From: Asaia prunellae JCM 25354
Lineage (GTDB): Bacteria > Pseudomonadota > Alphaproteobacteria > Acetobacterales > Acetobacteraceae
Reading direction: 5' to 3'
DNA: 64,000 nucleotides
NCBI RefSeq assembly: GCF_000613885.1
Contig: NZ_BAJV01000006.1
Location: 1-64,000 of the forward strand
The notes beneath the pieces were generated by a model that was not told the origin of the DNA, ran no database searches, and was given only the letters and a program-made list of their open reading frames with translations. Positions within the stretch are counted from its first letter, which is position 1. Each line of letters begins with the position of its first letter. Below, piece after piece: positions 20,097 through 31,059 of this stretch. The position numbers and the translations under genes were made by a program.

Positions 20097-21173
20097 ATGA
20101 CAACTCTGTTCGATCCGATCCAGCTTGGCGCTATCGACGCGAAGAACCGCATACTCATGTCGCCGCTGACGCGCGGCCGCGGGACGCGCGAACATGTGCC
20201 GACGCCGATCATGGCCGAGTATTATGCACAGCGCGCCTCTGCGGGGCTCATTATCTCCGAGGCGACCGGTATCAGCCGCGAAGGTCTTGGCTGGCCCTAT
20301 GCGCCGGGTATCTGGTCTGCCGAGCAGGTCGAGGCCTGGAAGCCGATCACGAAGGCCGTACATGACAAGGGTGGCAAGATTGTCGTCCAGCTCTGGCATA
20401 TGGGTCGCATGGTGCATTCCAGTGTGACCGGGCAGCAGCCTGTCTCAAGCTCGCCGACTTCCGCACCGGGGCAGCTCCACACCTATGATGGCAAGCAGGA
20501 CCCCGAGCAGGCGCGGGCGCTGACGAAGGACGATATCTCCCGTATCCTGGGCGAATATGAAGTGGCAGCTCGTAACGCGATCGAGGCTGGCTTCGATGGC
20601 GTGCAGATTCACGCGGCTAATGGCTATCTGATTGATGAGTTCCTGCGCGATGGCACCAATCATCGCGAGGACGAATATGGCGGCTCACCCGAGAACCGTA
20701 TCCGCCTGCTTCGTGAAGTGACCGAACGGATAATCGCGACTATCGGCGCCGAGCGCGTATCAGTGCGTCTCTCGCCCAATGGTGATACCCAGGGCTGCAT
20801 CGACAGCGCCCCGGAAAAGGTCTTCGTGCCCGCCGCCAAACTACTCAATGATCTGGGGATCGGCTTTCTCGAACTGCGCGAACCCGGACCGAACGGCACT
20901 TTCGGCAAGACCGACCAGCCGAAGCTGCATGGGCCGATTCGTGAAGTATTCAAGAACGGTCTGGTCCTGAATCAGGACTATACACGTGAGGAGGCGCTCG
21001 AAACGGTCGCTAACGGCACCGCAGACGCCATCGCTTTCGGTCGTAAATTCATTGCGAACCCTGATCTTCCAGAGCGTCTAAAGCGCGATCTTCCGCTTCA
21101 GGCGGACAATATGAAAACATGGTACAGCCGGGGTGAAGAGGGGTACACGGATTATCCTTTTTATAACGAATGA
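20097..21173 (+). CDS. Old yellow enzyme, alkene reductase (NemA-like)
   Basis: An FMN-dependent NAD(P)H reductase of 358 residues that reduces activated C=C bonds (enones, maleimides) and often nitro compounds. The sequence opens LFDPIQLGAIDAKNRILMSPLTRGR, as usual for the family. The substrate-binding pair is in VQIHAANGYLIDEFL (His and Asn), with the NHREDEYGGSPENR segment, and phosphate/flavin binding is in AIAFGRKFIANPDLP. GAGGA lies about 10 bases before the ATG. Related enzymes are known from Gluconobacter. Probably controlled by the divergent ArsR-type regulator. Confidence 0.95.
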   Translation: MTTLFDPIQLGAIDAKNRILMSPLTRGRGTREHVPTPIMAEYYAQRASAGLIISEATGISREGLGWPYAPGIWSAEQVEAWKPITKAVHDKGGKIVVQLWHMGRMVHSSVTGQQPVSSSPTSAPGQLHTYDGKQDPEQARALTKDDISRILGEYEVAARNAIEAGFDGVQIHAANGYLIDEFLRDGTNHREDEYGGSPENRIRLLREVTERIIATIGAERVSVRLSPNGDTQGCIDSAPEKVFVPAAKLLNDLGIGFLELREPGPNGTFGKTDQPKLHGPIREVFKNGLVLNQDYTREEALETVANGTADAIAFGRKFIANPDLPERLKRDLPLQADNMKTWYSRGEEGYTDYPFYNE

Positions 21174-21264
21174 TGACTTTCGTTTAATTGCCCCGTCGAA
21201 ACATTGACTGAGTGCTTAAGATTGGTTTCCAGAGAGATACATTTCGTTTCTTTCTGGAATCCTC

Positions 21265-22139
21265 ATGAGCAAATTTTCCGGTCTTGTGCTTTCTCTTGCC
21301 TCCATCTTGACCGTCTCAACGGCCCTGGCAGATCCTCTGCCCGTAGTGGCGGTCAATCGCGAAATTGGCCTCTCGATGGCCGGATTGTTCGACAACCGTG
21401 TCAGCGGAGGTACCTACAGCTATAATACGTCATCGTCCGCTTATTATCCGGCTTACAGCTCAACGTCACATAGCCGTTATCGTCGTATCGGCTGGGTGCC
21501 AGGCTTTCAGGTCGATGCCTCCAGCATGTTTACTGTCGGATCGGTCGAGAATGTCTATGTCGCGGCTCAGTTTGTTCTTGGATCGGGTAGCCGGAACTAC
21601 AAGAGAAGCTATTCCTCAAGCACCTCTCTCTACGGGGCGAGTACGTCGCAGTATGGAGAAGGATCAGGATCCCACTCGACCTATACGCGGGGTGAAATCG
21701 GCAAGGGATTTCTTCTTCTGCACAACAATCTGCTCTTAACCCCGTTCGCGCAGGGGGGTATCTCACCGAAGGCGAATACACCTATGGCGATGACGGTTCC
21801 AGCACCTTCGTAGGTGCGGGTGTGAAGGCGGATTACGCGCTTAATTCCCGGCTTGTCCTTCGCGGGCGTTTTGGCTGGGCAGCACAGCTTGAGCGGCGCT
21901 TCATGTATCACGGTGGCGTACAATCACGGTGGGAAGGAGGACTGGGGCTCGATTACCGTATGACCCGGCATCTTCATCTGACGGGGGGCGGCGATTACGC
22001 CTATACGGATTACGGTCACGCCACGAGCCGCTACTCTTATGCCTCTTCTGCCTCGTCCTATTCGGAGACGGGTATCGATTCTTCCGGGGCATTCCAGAAC
22101 GGTCTGGTTCTGCATGCGGGACTGGCCTACCAATACTGA
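21265..22139 (+). pseudogene. Outer-membrane beta-barrel protein, frame broken in a G6 run
   Basis: A signal peptide (LVLSLASILTVSTALA) leads a Ser/Tyr-rich protein with alternating beta-strand pattern. The C-terminus LVLHAGLAYQY ends in an aromatic residue, as outer-membrane barrels do. In the written frame the protein changes sense after the G6 run at 21753-21758 and stops at 21813. The next frame continues GYLTEGEYTYGDDGSSTFVG... to the TGA at 22139. One more G gives 291 residues. The family is not recognised; it could be a small porin or adhesin-like barrel. Confidence 0.7.
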
Positions 22140-22213
22140 CGATGGAGCGATGGTGCGGGCTTTCTTCTGGATTGCCCGCATGATCAAGACCAAAGACCTG
22201 AGGGCGAGCGACC

Positions 22214-22963
22214 CTATCGTTCTGATTGTTGTGCAAAACGGGCCTTCAGGATGGCGTAATCGGCGCCGATAAAATCCGGTATCTCGACATGTCCAATAAA
22301 GCCTTGGCCTTTCGGGCCATAGCCCTGAGCATCGTCGCGGAGACGAGGAATTTCTCCAAGTAAAAGCGAAAGATAACGCTCATCAGCCCACGCCTCTGTT
22401 GTCTGCGTGTCGCCAAGGCGCGGCACGAAAGGCGGCGAGGAAAAAAAGCGGGTCTGGGTGTCCCGCCAGACATGGCGGAACGTTGCCTCCGTACGTCGCT
22501 GGAGCAAGGGGTCCTGAATCAGCACGACGTTATGGGGCGTGAGGCCGCGTTCATCCAGCGTATCGCGCGTGAAGGCAGCATTTTCACCCGTATTGGTCGA
22601 GCGGGTTTCCAGAATGATCTGATCGGGCGCAACAAGCGCGTCGGCGATGATGAGACGGGCAACCAGTTCGGCCTCGGAGAGACCGGCAAGGGTCGAAAGC
22701 GCGCAGTTCAGACGCGTAGCAAGGGCCGCCATCAGGGGGGCAGTCGAGTGGCCGACCCCGCCCGTTATTAACAAAAGACAGCCATGATGACGGGCAAGGC
22801 GTGCGGCGTGATCGACACAGGCCAGAACGCCATTGCCCGCAAGACAGATGAGATCGATCCGGTTCGGGGCGTCATCTACACTGGTAAGGGCGAGAAATGC
22901 GGCAATCCGATCGGCACGTTCCCTGATTTCAGGGGTATGTAATGCTGCGAACCTCTCCGACAT
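22214..22963 (-). CDS. YdcF-like protein (DUF218)
   Basis: A 249-residue protein resembling the E. coli YdcF branch of the DUF218 family: [31 protein letters not shown], an acidic-arginine core [13 protein letters not shown], and [17 protein letters not shown]. YdcF binds SAM, but its reaction is unknown. I placed the start at the ATG at 22963, which has AAGGGA upstream; the frame extends to 23008. It runs in the same direction as metH, 135 bases downstream of it. Confidence 0.85.
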   Translation of the reverse strand: MSERFAALHTPEIRERADRIAAFLALTSVDDAPNRIDLICLAGNGVLACVDHAARLARHHGCLLLITGGVGHSTAPLMAALATRLNCALSTLAGLSEAELVARLIIADALVAPDQIILETRSTNTGENAAFTRDTLDERGLTPHNVVLIQDPLLQRRTEATFRHVWRDTQTRFFSSPPFVPRLGDTQTTEAWADERYLSLLLGEIPRLRDDAQGYGPKGQGFIGHVEIPDFIGADYAILKARFAQQSER

Positions 22964-23065
22964 CGCGATCCCTTTTTTGACTCTTCCCCCTCGCAAGGGG
23001 CGGCGCAATCAACAGGAGTGATGTTTCTGATTGCGCCAGTAATTCATGCGGACTCCAGTATTGCC

Positions 23066-23089
23066 GATGCCGGACGTAAACCCGGCATC
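23066..23089 (-). terminator. Hairpin downstream of metH
   Basis: GATGCCGG-N8-CCGGCATC is a strong 8-base stem just after the metH stop codon. It lacks a T run on either strand, so it may be a processing or Rho-associated hairpin rather than a classic terminator. Confidence 0.4.
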
Positions 23090-23098
23090 ACACTCGAG

Positions 23099-26000
23099 TC
23101 AGACCGTGAAATACTTCGCACGCGGGTTGAGAATGACGAGGGCCGAGGTCGATTGCTCGGGATGAAGCTGATAACCGTCCGAAAGCGACACGCCGATGCG
23201 TTCCGCGCCCAGCAATTTCAGGATGGGCTCCTGATCTTCCAGGCGCGGGCAGGCCGGATAGCCGAAGGAATAGCGCGAGCCGCGATAGGATTGTGCCAGC
23301 ATCTTTTCCATGTCGCGGTCGTCCTCCGCGGCAAAACCAAGCTCCGCACGGATACGCTTATGCGTATATTCCGCCATGGCCTCAGCCATTTCGACCGAAA
23401 GCCCGTGCAGATAGAGGTAGTCCTGATAGCGATTGGCTTCGAACCAGTCGCGCGCCAGATCCGACGCCTTCTGCCCGACGGTCACGACCTGCAAGCCGAT
23501 CACATCGCGCTCTGACTCGCCGATGTCGCGCACGAAATCGGCAATGCATTCGCCGTCTTCACGCGGCTGGCGCGGCAGGGCGAAGCGGGCGACTTCGGTT
23601 ATGCCGTCTTCTTCGAACAGAACAAGATCATTGCCGTCGCCTGCGGCTTTCCAATAGCCATAGATGGCCTGTGGTTTGAGAATTTCCTCTTCCGCGCAGA
23701 GCGCCAGCATCCGCTTCAGAACAGGGCGTAGCTCCTGCTTGGCGTAGGTCATGAATTCGTCGAGCGAGCGCCCCTGCTTCCTGAACCCCCACTGGAACTG
23801 ATAGAGCGAGCGCTCATTGAGGAAGGGCAGAACCGCAGCCGGAGCCGACTCCACAACGCGAGCCCCCCAAAAGGGCGGGGTCGAAACCGGTACCGATCCC
23901 GCAACGCGGGCGCGACGGGCGCGTGCCTGCTCCGGGTCGATGGGCGTGAAGCCGCGCGTTTCGGCGATTTCGGGCGCCGTTCGGTCTTGCGCTGGCTCTT
24001 GCCCGCACGCCTCGTCTGGATGGCGGTCAGATAATCGTCGAACTGGTTGTTGACGACCTTGTCCATCAGCGAGAGCCCGTCAAAGGCATCGCGGGCATAG
24101 GCCACACGACCGGGGGCGTCATTGCCGTAGGAGCGGGCGCATTCCTCTTCGACGTAATTGCGGGTCAGGGCGCGCCGCCAAGAAACACCGGAACGTCGAT
24201 ACCTTGCCGCGCCATTTCCTCGAGATTTTCGCGCATGATCACGGTCGATTTGACCAGAAGCCCCGACATGCCGATGGCATGGGCATTATGCTCCTTGGTC
24301 GCGGCAATCATGTCGGCCAGAGGCACCTTAATGCCCAGATTGATGACGCGATAGCCGTTATTGGTCAGGATGATATCGACCAGATTCTTGCCGATATCAT
24401 GCACGTCGCCCTTGACCGTGGCGAGCACCATCGTACCACGCGCCTGACCTTCGACGCGCTCCATGTAGGGCTCGAGCCAGGCCACAGCGGTCTTCATGGT
24501 TTCGGCGGATTGCAGCACGAACGGAAGCTGCATCTTGCCCGCGCCGAACAGCTCGCCGACCACCTTCATGCCGTCGAGCAGGACGGTGTTGATGATGTCG
24601 AGCGCGGGCATTTCTTCCATTGCCGCGGCCAGATCGTCTTCAATCCCCTTGCGGTCGCCATCGACGATGCGGTCTTTCAGGCGCCCGGCAGGCGTTTCGG
24701 CGCGGCGCTTCTGCACGGCATCGGCGGCTTTGCGGCCTGCAAAAAGCTCCAGCAGCTTCTGAAGCGGGTCGTAATCCTCGCTACGACGGTCGAAGATGAG
24801 ATCTTCAGCGACCTTTACCTCTTCGGCGGCAATCAGATGCAGCGGGCGGATCTTGCTGACATGCACGATGGCACCCGTCATACCGGCCTTGACCGCATGA
24901 TCGAGAAAGACCGAGTTCAGCACGGCACGGGCTGCGGGGTTGAGGCCGAAAGAGATGTTCGACAGGCCCAGAATGATCTGGATGTCCGGAAAGCGCTCGC
25001 GGATCAGGCGAATGCCGTCCAGCGTCCAGACGCCCAGCTTGCGGTCGTCTTCCACGCCGGTGGCGATGGTGAACGTCAGCGGGTCGATCATCAGATCGCA
25101 TTGGGGCAGACCGTGTCTGGTGCAGGCAAAATCGACCAGACGCTCGGCAATGCGCAGCTTGTCTTCGGCCGTCTTGGCCATACCGACTTCATCGATGGTC
25201 AGGGCGATGACGGCAGCGCCGAATTTGCGCGCCAGAATCATGCGGTCTTCGGCGTGGCCCTCACCATCTTCGAAATTGATGGAGTTGATGATGGGTTTGC
25301 CGCCATGCAGCTTGAGCGCGGCCTCGATGACCGGCGTTTCGGTTGAATCGATCACCAGCGGCGCGTTCACCGATGAGGTGAAGCGCGTCACGACCTCGTT
25401 CATTTCGGCGATTTCGTTGCGACCGACGAAGGCGGTGCAGAGATCGAGCGCATTCGAGCCTTCTGCGGCCTGTTCGCGCCCGACGGCGACGCAGCCATCC
25501 CAGTCACCGGCTTCCTGCAATTCGCGCCATTTCTTCGAGCCGTTGGCGTTGCAACGCTCGCCGATCGAGAAATAGGAGTTCTCCTGACGGAGCGGCGTCT
25601 GGCTGTAGAGGCTCGCCACGGACGGCACCCAGTGGTGAATGCGCTTGACCGGGGCAGGGCGATGGAAGGTGCTGCCCCCTCGGCGGCGCAGCATTTCATC
25701 CAGTGCCTGAATATGCGGGGTGGAGGTGCCGCAGCACCCGCCAACGAGGTTCAGCCCGTCTTCTGTAATGAAGCGATCGACCAGCTTGCCATCTCAGCCG
25801 GAGAGAGCGGGTAGTGGGTGGTGCCATTCACCAGCTCGGGCAGGCCCGCATTAGGCTGGATCGAGATCAGGCCCGGCCAGTTTTCGGAAAGCCATTTGAC
25901 ATGCTCGGCCATTTCCTGCGGACCGGTGGCGCAGTTCATGCCGATCAGCGGCACATCGAGCGCGTGAATGGTGGTGGCAGCAGCGGCGATATCGGGGCCG

Positions 26001-26602
26001 ACCAGCAACGTACCCGTTGTCTCCACTGTCACCTGGACGAAAATAGGTGCATCGGAGCCAAGTTCGCGCCGCGCCGCCTTGGCGGCATTGACGGCGGCCT
26101 TGATCTGCAAGGTATCCTGACAGGTCTCGATCAGGAAAGCGTCGACGCCCCCATCGATTAACCCGCGGCATTGCTCGATAATACCGGCTTCAAGAGTATC
26201 GTAATCAATATTGGCAAGGCTGGGCAGCTTTGTGCCTGGTCCAATGGAACCCACGACATAACGGTGGCGCCCGTCACTGAAGGTCTCGGCGGCCTCGCGC
26301 GCCAGTTCAGCTGAGCGACGGTTGATCTCGCGTGCCCGGTCCTGCAGACCGAATTCGGCAAGAGTCACGATCGAGCCACCAAAGGTGTTGGTCTCCACCA
26401 TATCTGCGCCGACCTCGAAATACCCCCGATGAATTTCGCGGATCAGTTCCGGCCGCGACAGGGTAAGGATCTCGGTACAGTTCTCCTGCCCCCAGTAATC
26501 ACGTTCGACCTCCAGATCGAGCATCTGGATGCGTGAACCCATGCCTCCGTCGCAGAGCAGAACATGGTCGCGCAGGGCATCGAGCAGATGAGGGCGTGTC
26601 AT
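23099..26602 (-). pseudogene. metH: Cobalamin-dependent methionine synthase, three frame breaks
   Basis: MetH transfers the methyl group of methyl-tetrahydrofolate to homocysteine via cobalamin. Four adjoining frames make one 1168-residue protein if one base is added near 25787, 24168 and 23988. Domains in order: homocysteine-binding (LCDGGMGSRIQML, zinc cysteines in GMNCATG and LVGGCCGT), pterin-binding (SIGERCNANGS, DLMIDPLTFTIATG), cobalamin-binding with the DxHxxG motif in VKGDVHDIGKNLV, and the reactivation domain (SYRGSRYSFGYPACP) ending in KYFTV. All domains and key residues are present, so the breaks look like sequence errors. It is divergent from a small cysteine-containing ORF. Confidence 0.93.
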
Positions 26603-26758
26603 GATAGCAATCGGTCTCGTTGTCAGGATTCAGGCCCGGTCGGGGGCGCGCAGCAGGAAAAACTGCGATAGCCTGCTTTTTTCAGAGGCATCCTCTTATG
26701 TCCAGTGTGACATTCAATCACTATGTGCGTCGAAAGTGGTTTATAAGAAGGACATGCC

Positions 26759-27130
26759 GTGCCGGACACTGCGCGCATACCCCTGCTGGTAAGGGAGAAT
26801 GAAAGAGACCCAAACCTGCTCATGCCTGATGATCCGGGCAAAGGCGCACTGCTGCGTCTGGGGCATGGTGAGGCAAAAGACGAGGTATGGCTTATCACGC
26901 ATGATATTCCTCCCATTCCTTTCCTCTGGGGGCCTCACAAACCGTTTTGTTCCTGTTGTTCCGGGCAGAATCCCCTTGTCACAGTGCTGCGTCAGCTTTT
27001 TATGGATCGCGTACGCCGGCGATGCCCGTTGTTTTCCTTTGTCTGCATCGCCTGTCAGGCAGATCAGGTTAATCATGTCAGACAAGTGCTGGAAGGTGAC
27101 GTCCTAGTCAGTGCACGTTACAAATTTTAG
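26759..27130 (+). CDS. Hypothetical cysteine-containing small protein
   Basis: A 123-residue protein, divergent from metH. AAGAAGGA stands 8 bases before the GTG start at 26759, a good initiation context. Composition looks coding, with a central CSCCSG and a later FVCIACQADQ, which together could form a zinc-ribbon-like site (inference). No known family is recognised. It may be a conserved hypothetical protein of acetic acid bacteria; chance coding is still possible. Confidence 0.5.
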   Translation: MPDTARIPLLVRENERDPNLLMPDDPGKGALLRLGHGEAKDEVWLITHDIPPIPFLWGPHKPFCSCCSGQNPLVTVLRQLFMDRVRRRCPLFSFVCIACQADQVNHVRQVLEGDVLVSARYKF

Positions 27131-27328
27131 ATATTATGTCTTTTTAGAAAAGTTTGAGAGGAATTTACACAATATCGGTTACGTAATATGGAGAGTTTAG
27201 GTGCATATTGCAGCATTTTCTTGAACTTGAGATGAAACTGAAAATTCTTGCTCGACATGGGGAGGGGTTTTGCCCGGTCCGGGCGGCCTGGAGTCTGAGC
27301 TGCTAAGTGAAACACAAAAGGAAGCTTC

Positions 27329-29570
27329 GTGAAGCATCGTGATGGCCTCGCTGCGGATGGCGAAAACCAGAACCCCGTTTATATCCGACTGCGCGCTGCG
27401 ATGGCCGCAGCAAAATATCATGGGCTGGATCTCGATATCCGTGATTTTGCAGCCGAGCCTGGAGAGCCATCTCCTTCTCCAGCGTCCTTGGCGCGCTGGC
27501 TGAATGAGAATGGTGCCGTGGCGAAGGGCATGCGCATCAAATGGCGTTTCCTTGTTCGCATGTATAATACGCCGCCGATCGTCCTGATGTTCCGCGATGG
27601 TTCTGCAGCGCTGATGGTGCGTGCTGACCCGGAAAAGAATATTGTCTGGCTGCGTGATCCGCTCGGGGATGAGGGCAGTATTCCGGTAGCGGTCGATGAA
27701 CTGCGTCTCTCCCAAGTCTGGACCGGCGATATCCTGCTGGTCAAACGGCGGAGAGATCTTTCGGAAGCCGATGCGCCTTTCGACCTTATGTGGTTCGTCA
27801 AAGTCGTCATGCGCGAGAAGAAGTCACTGCGTGACATTCTTTTCGCCTCCATGATACTGGCTATCCTGCAGATCTTCCCGGCGCTGATCGTAATGCAGGT
27901 GATTGATCGTGTGGTAAATTACCATTCGATGTCCACGCTGGTATCTATTACTGCCATCGTCATAATCCTGAGCTTCTATGAGACGCTTCTGACCTATGGT
28001 CGGCGTGAGCTGACACTGGTCATGACGACCCGCATCGACACACGTATTTCGCTTCATGCGTTCAACCGTCTTCTTGCCTTGCCGCTGGAGTTCTACGAAC
28101 GTGAGCAGACGGGGCGCGTTCTCGGTCGTTATATGGCCATCTACAAGGTGCGTGACTTCCTGACGGGCAAGCTCATGTCCACGTTTCTGGACATGTTCAC
28201 GCTGGTCGTGATTCTTCCGGTCCTTTTCGTCATGAGCACGACCCTTGCCTGGCTGACTTTGGCCTCTGCCGGTCTCATTGGTCTGATCATCATGATCTTC
28301 CTGCCGCCGATGACACGCGTCTATAACCGGTTGATGAATGCCGAAATGGACCGCTCCTCCATTCTCTATGAGACTGTTGCCGGTATTCGCACTGTCAAGA
28401 CGCTTGCTCTCGAAGGTACACGTCGTGACAAATGGGACGAGACGACTGCGGAAGTTATCCGTTGGAAGCTGGCGGCCGGGCGCATGCAGAACTGGCCAAG
28501 CACGCTCGTTATGCCGCTCGACATGTTTATCAATCGCGGGATCATTCTTGTAGGCGCCTATCTCATTCTTTCCGGTTCCAGCAGCATACAGGCAGGCGCC
28601 CTCATGGCCTTCATGATGCTGGGTGGTCGTGTGGCGCAGCCACTGGTCGGGCTTGCTAAAATTCTTGAAGATCTCAACGAGGTAATGACCGCACTGGGAG
28701 AGGCAGCTAGTGCTCAACCAGCCCACCGAGACCAAGGCTCTGACATCGGGGCTCAGGCCTCCGATCAAGGGCGCACTTTCCTTTTCGCAGGTCGATTTCA
28801 GTTATCCAGGATCGACGGTCAAGGCGCTTAACGACGTCAATTTCGAGATTCCTGCGGGCACAATGCTGGGTCTTGTCGGACGTTCAGGCTCGGGCAAATC
28901 GACTGTGACCCGTTTGCTGCAAGGGGTAAGTCGCAATTACACCGGTTATCTGCGTCTCGACGGGGTGGAGTTGCGTGAAATCAACCTTAGTCATCTGCGC
29001 CGGTCTTTCGGCGTTGTACTCCAGGATAACTTTCTGTTTCGCGGCTCCGTGAGAGACAATATCACGGCAGGTCGTCCAGGTTATACCATGGATGATGTCA
29101 TCCGCGCTGCCCGTCTGGCGGGTGCAGAAGAGTTTATCGATCGTATGCCTGCAGGTTATGACACGCCGATCGAGGAAGGGTCGACCAATATATCGGGTGG
29201 TCAGAGGCAGCGTCTTGCCATTGCCCGCGCCGTAATCAGTGATCCGAAGCTCATGATTCTGGATGAAGCGACTTCAGCTCTCGATCCGGAAAGTGAAGCG
29301 CTGGTCAACGCCAATTTGCAGCGTATTGGCAAGGGCCGCACGATGGTGATCGTCTCGCATCGACTGTCGTCGCTTGTTGACTGTCACCAGATCTGCGTCA
29401 TGGACAAGGGTAAGGTTATTGATGTGGCGCCTCATGCCGTTTTGCTTGAGCGTTGCGAGATTTACCGCATGCTCTGGATACAGCAGAACCGCCATGAACA
29501 TCGGGCAAAGGGCGGGCACACCGATCAGACTGATCAGAATGACGATCCCATGCTGATGGATGAGGAATAA
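27329..29570 (+). pseudogene. Type I secretion system permease/ATPase, frame broken
   Basis: An HlyB-type ABC exporter. Residues 1-145 form a C39-peptidase-like domain lacking a catalytic cysteine, which in HlyB docks the unfolded substrate. About six membrane spans follow (from LRDILFASMILAILQIFPAL), then the ATPase: Walker A GRSGSGKST, signature NISGGQRQRLAIARAV, Walker B LMILDEATSAL, H-loop IVSHRL. The frame breaks near 28709, between GEAAS and VLNQPTE. Two added bases restore 747 residues; the frames are otherwise intact. GTG start with AGGAAG upstream. It is followed after three bases by hlyD and heads the glycosyltransferase locus. Confidence 0.9.
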
Positions 29571-29573
29571 GCC

Positions 29574-31028
29574 GTGAGCAATCAGGATATTGTCCCCGAA
29601 GACGGGAAAGAGGAAGGCCGTGGAATCCAGCCACACGTGCCGCGCCAGGCAGATGATCCGTTTGCCCAGCAGGGCATGCCCCTGGCATTGCTCGAGTTCC
29701 ACTCTCCAAGTGCCGCGCTGGTCAATATGCCCCCGACGGCATCGGCACGCTATATCATCTGGATTGTCGGAGCCCTGTTCATTGCCGGATTGATTGCCGC
29801 AGCGGTTTTCCCGCTCAACAAGGTAGTCAGCACCCCTGGTCGGCTTGTTGCCGTTGATCGGGATCTGATCATCCAGCCGCTGGAAATGTCGATCATACGG
29901 TCTATCGATGTCGAGCTCGGGGAATATGTAAAGAAAGGCCAGATTCTGGCCCATCTCGATCCGACGCTTTCCAAAGCCGATATCGTCAATCTCAAGGCGC
30001 AGCGTGACTCCTATCAGGCAACACTGGCGCGTCTGCGTGCTGAAGCAGATGGCAAGCCTTACACGCCCGATCTCGATAACAGCTACTCTGTGCGCGAGGC
30101 TGCTTCCTATGAGCGGCGACATGCGGAATACACGGCCAAGATTGATCAGTTCAATCAGGAAATTGCAGCGCTTCAGAGCCAGATGAATGGCGCGCTGGCC
30201 AATGCGGCCATGCATCAGAGCCGTGGTCGTGTCGCCAATGAAGTGCTGCAGATGCGACGGCGTTTGCAGGCTGATCAGGTAGGGAGTAAACTTTCTACTC
30301 TCGCCGCCCAGAGCGAGTTCATGGACGCGGAACGTGCGCAGATCGAAGCTCAGCAGACAGCTGCCGCAACCAAGTCCAAGCTGGCATCGGTGCAGGCCGA
30401 GCGTGATGCCTATGTGCAGAACTGGAAAGCGCAGGTTTATACCCAATTGACCGAGGTCCAGCACCATTTTGATGAATCGGTTGGCGAATATGACAAGGCG
30501 GCATTGCGTAACAAGCTCGTCGTTCTTAAAGCGCCGCAGGATGGCGTCGTACTCAATATTGCCAAGCTTTCTGTCGGGTCAGTCATTTCTCCTGCCCAGA
30601 TGCTGATGGCCATTGTTCCGACAGGCGCAGCTCTTGAAATGGAGGCTGTGCTCAAAGGTAATGACGCCGGTTTCGTCAAGCTTGGTGATCACGCCCTGAT
30701 GAAATTTTCCACCTTTCCGTATACTCAGTATGGCGGGGCTGAAGGTACGGTACGTCTGATCAGTGCCGATGCTTTCACGCCGGGTGACATGAAGAGCGCT
30801 GCTATGGGACAGCCGCCTTCTGGAGATGATGATCCTTCGCAGACCGGTTTCTATCGCGTACGTCTGCGCATTGATCGCTATACGCTTCATGGTGTGCCGA
30901 GCTTCTTCCATCCTACACCTGGTATGCCTGTCACAGCAGATATTCAGGTCGGCAAGAGGACCATGCTGCAGTATTTCTTCAGCAAGATGATACCAGCTGC
31001 TACAAACGGGCTGAGGGAGCCGTCCTGA
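29574..31028 (+). CDS. HlyD family type I secretion periplasmic adaptor
   Basis: The membrane-fusion subunit that links the ABC exporter to an outer-membrane TolC channel. The 484-residue protein has a cytoplasmic N-tail, one membrane span (about residues 60-80, IIWIVGALFIAGLIAAAV), a lipoyl-like half motif (VDVELGEYVKKGQILAHLDPT), a long coiled coil (about 120-310), the second lipoyl half (LKAPQDGVVLNIAKLSVGS) and a beta-barrel domain. It starts with GTG three bases after the ATPase stop. The TolC-type partner is not in the window. Confidence 0.92.
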   Translation: MSNQDIVPEDGKEEGRGIQPHVPRQADDPFAQQGMPLALLEFHSPSAALVNMPPTASARYIIWIVGALFIAGLIAAAVFPLNKVVSTPGRLVAVDRDLIIQPLEMSIIRSIDVELGEYVKKGQILAHLDPTLSKADIVNLKAQRDSYQATLARLRAEADGKPYTPDLDNSYSVREAASYERRHAEYTAKIDQFNQEIAALQSQMNGALANAAMHQSRGRVANEVLQMRRRLQADQVGSKLSTLAAQSEFMDAERAQIEAQQTAAATKSKLASVQAERDAYVQNWKAQVYTQLTEVQHHFDESVGEYDKAALRNKLVVLKAPQDGVVLNIAKLSVGSVISPAQMLMAIVPTGAALEMEAVLKGNDAGFVKLGDHALMKFSTFPYTQYGGAEGTVRLISADAFTPGDMKSAAMGQPPSGDDDPSQTGFYRVRLRIDRYTLHGVPSFFHPTPGMPVTADIQVGKRTMLQYFFSKMIPAATNGLREPS

Positions 31029-31059
31029 GTACGGTGAGTTTGCTCGAAAGGAAAGTGGC

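Noticed and set aside
24204-25346. Long plus-strand frame (380 codons) opposite metH
   Set aside because: It is the antisense shadow of a high-GC conserved gene; no start signal or family similarity is visible.
26603-26758. SAM, SAH or cobalamin riboswitch upstream of metH
   Set aside because: I looked for the conserved cores and saw none that fit.
27824-28768. 314-codon minus-strand frame opposite the type I ATPase
   Set aside because: His/Gln-rich antisense shadow without initiation signal.
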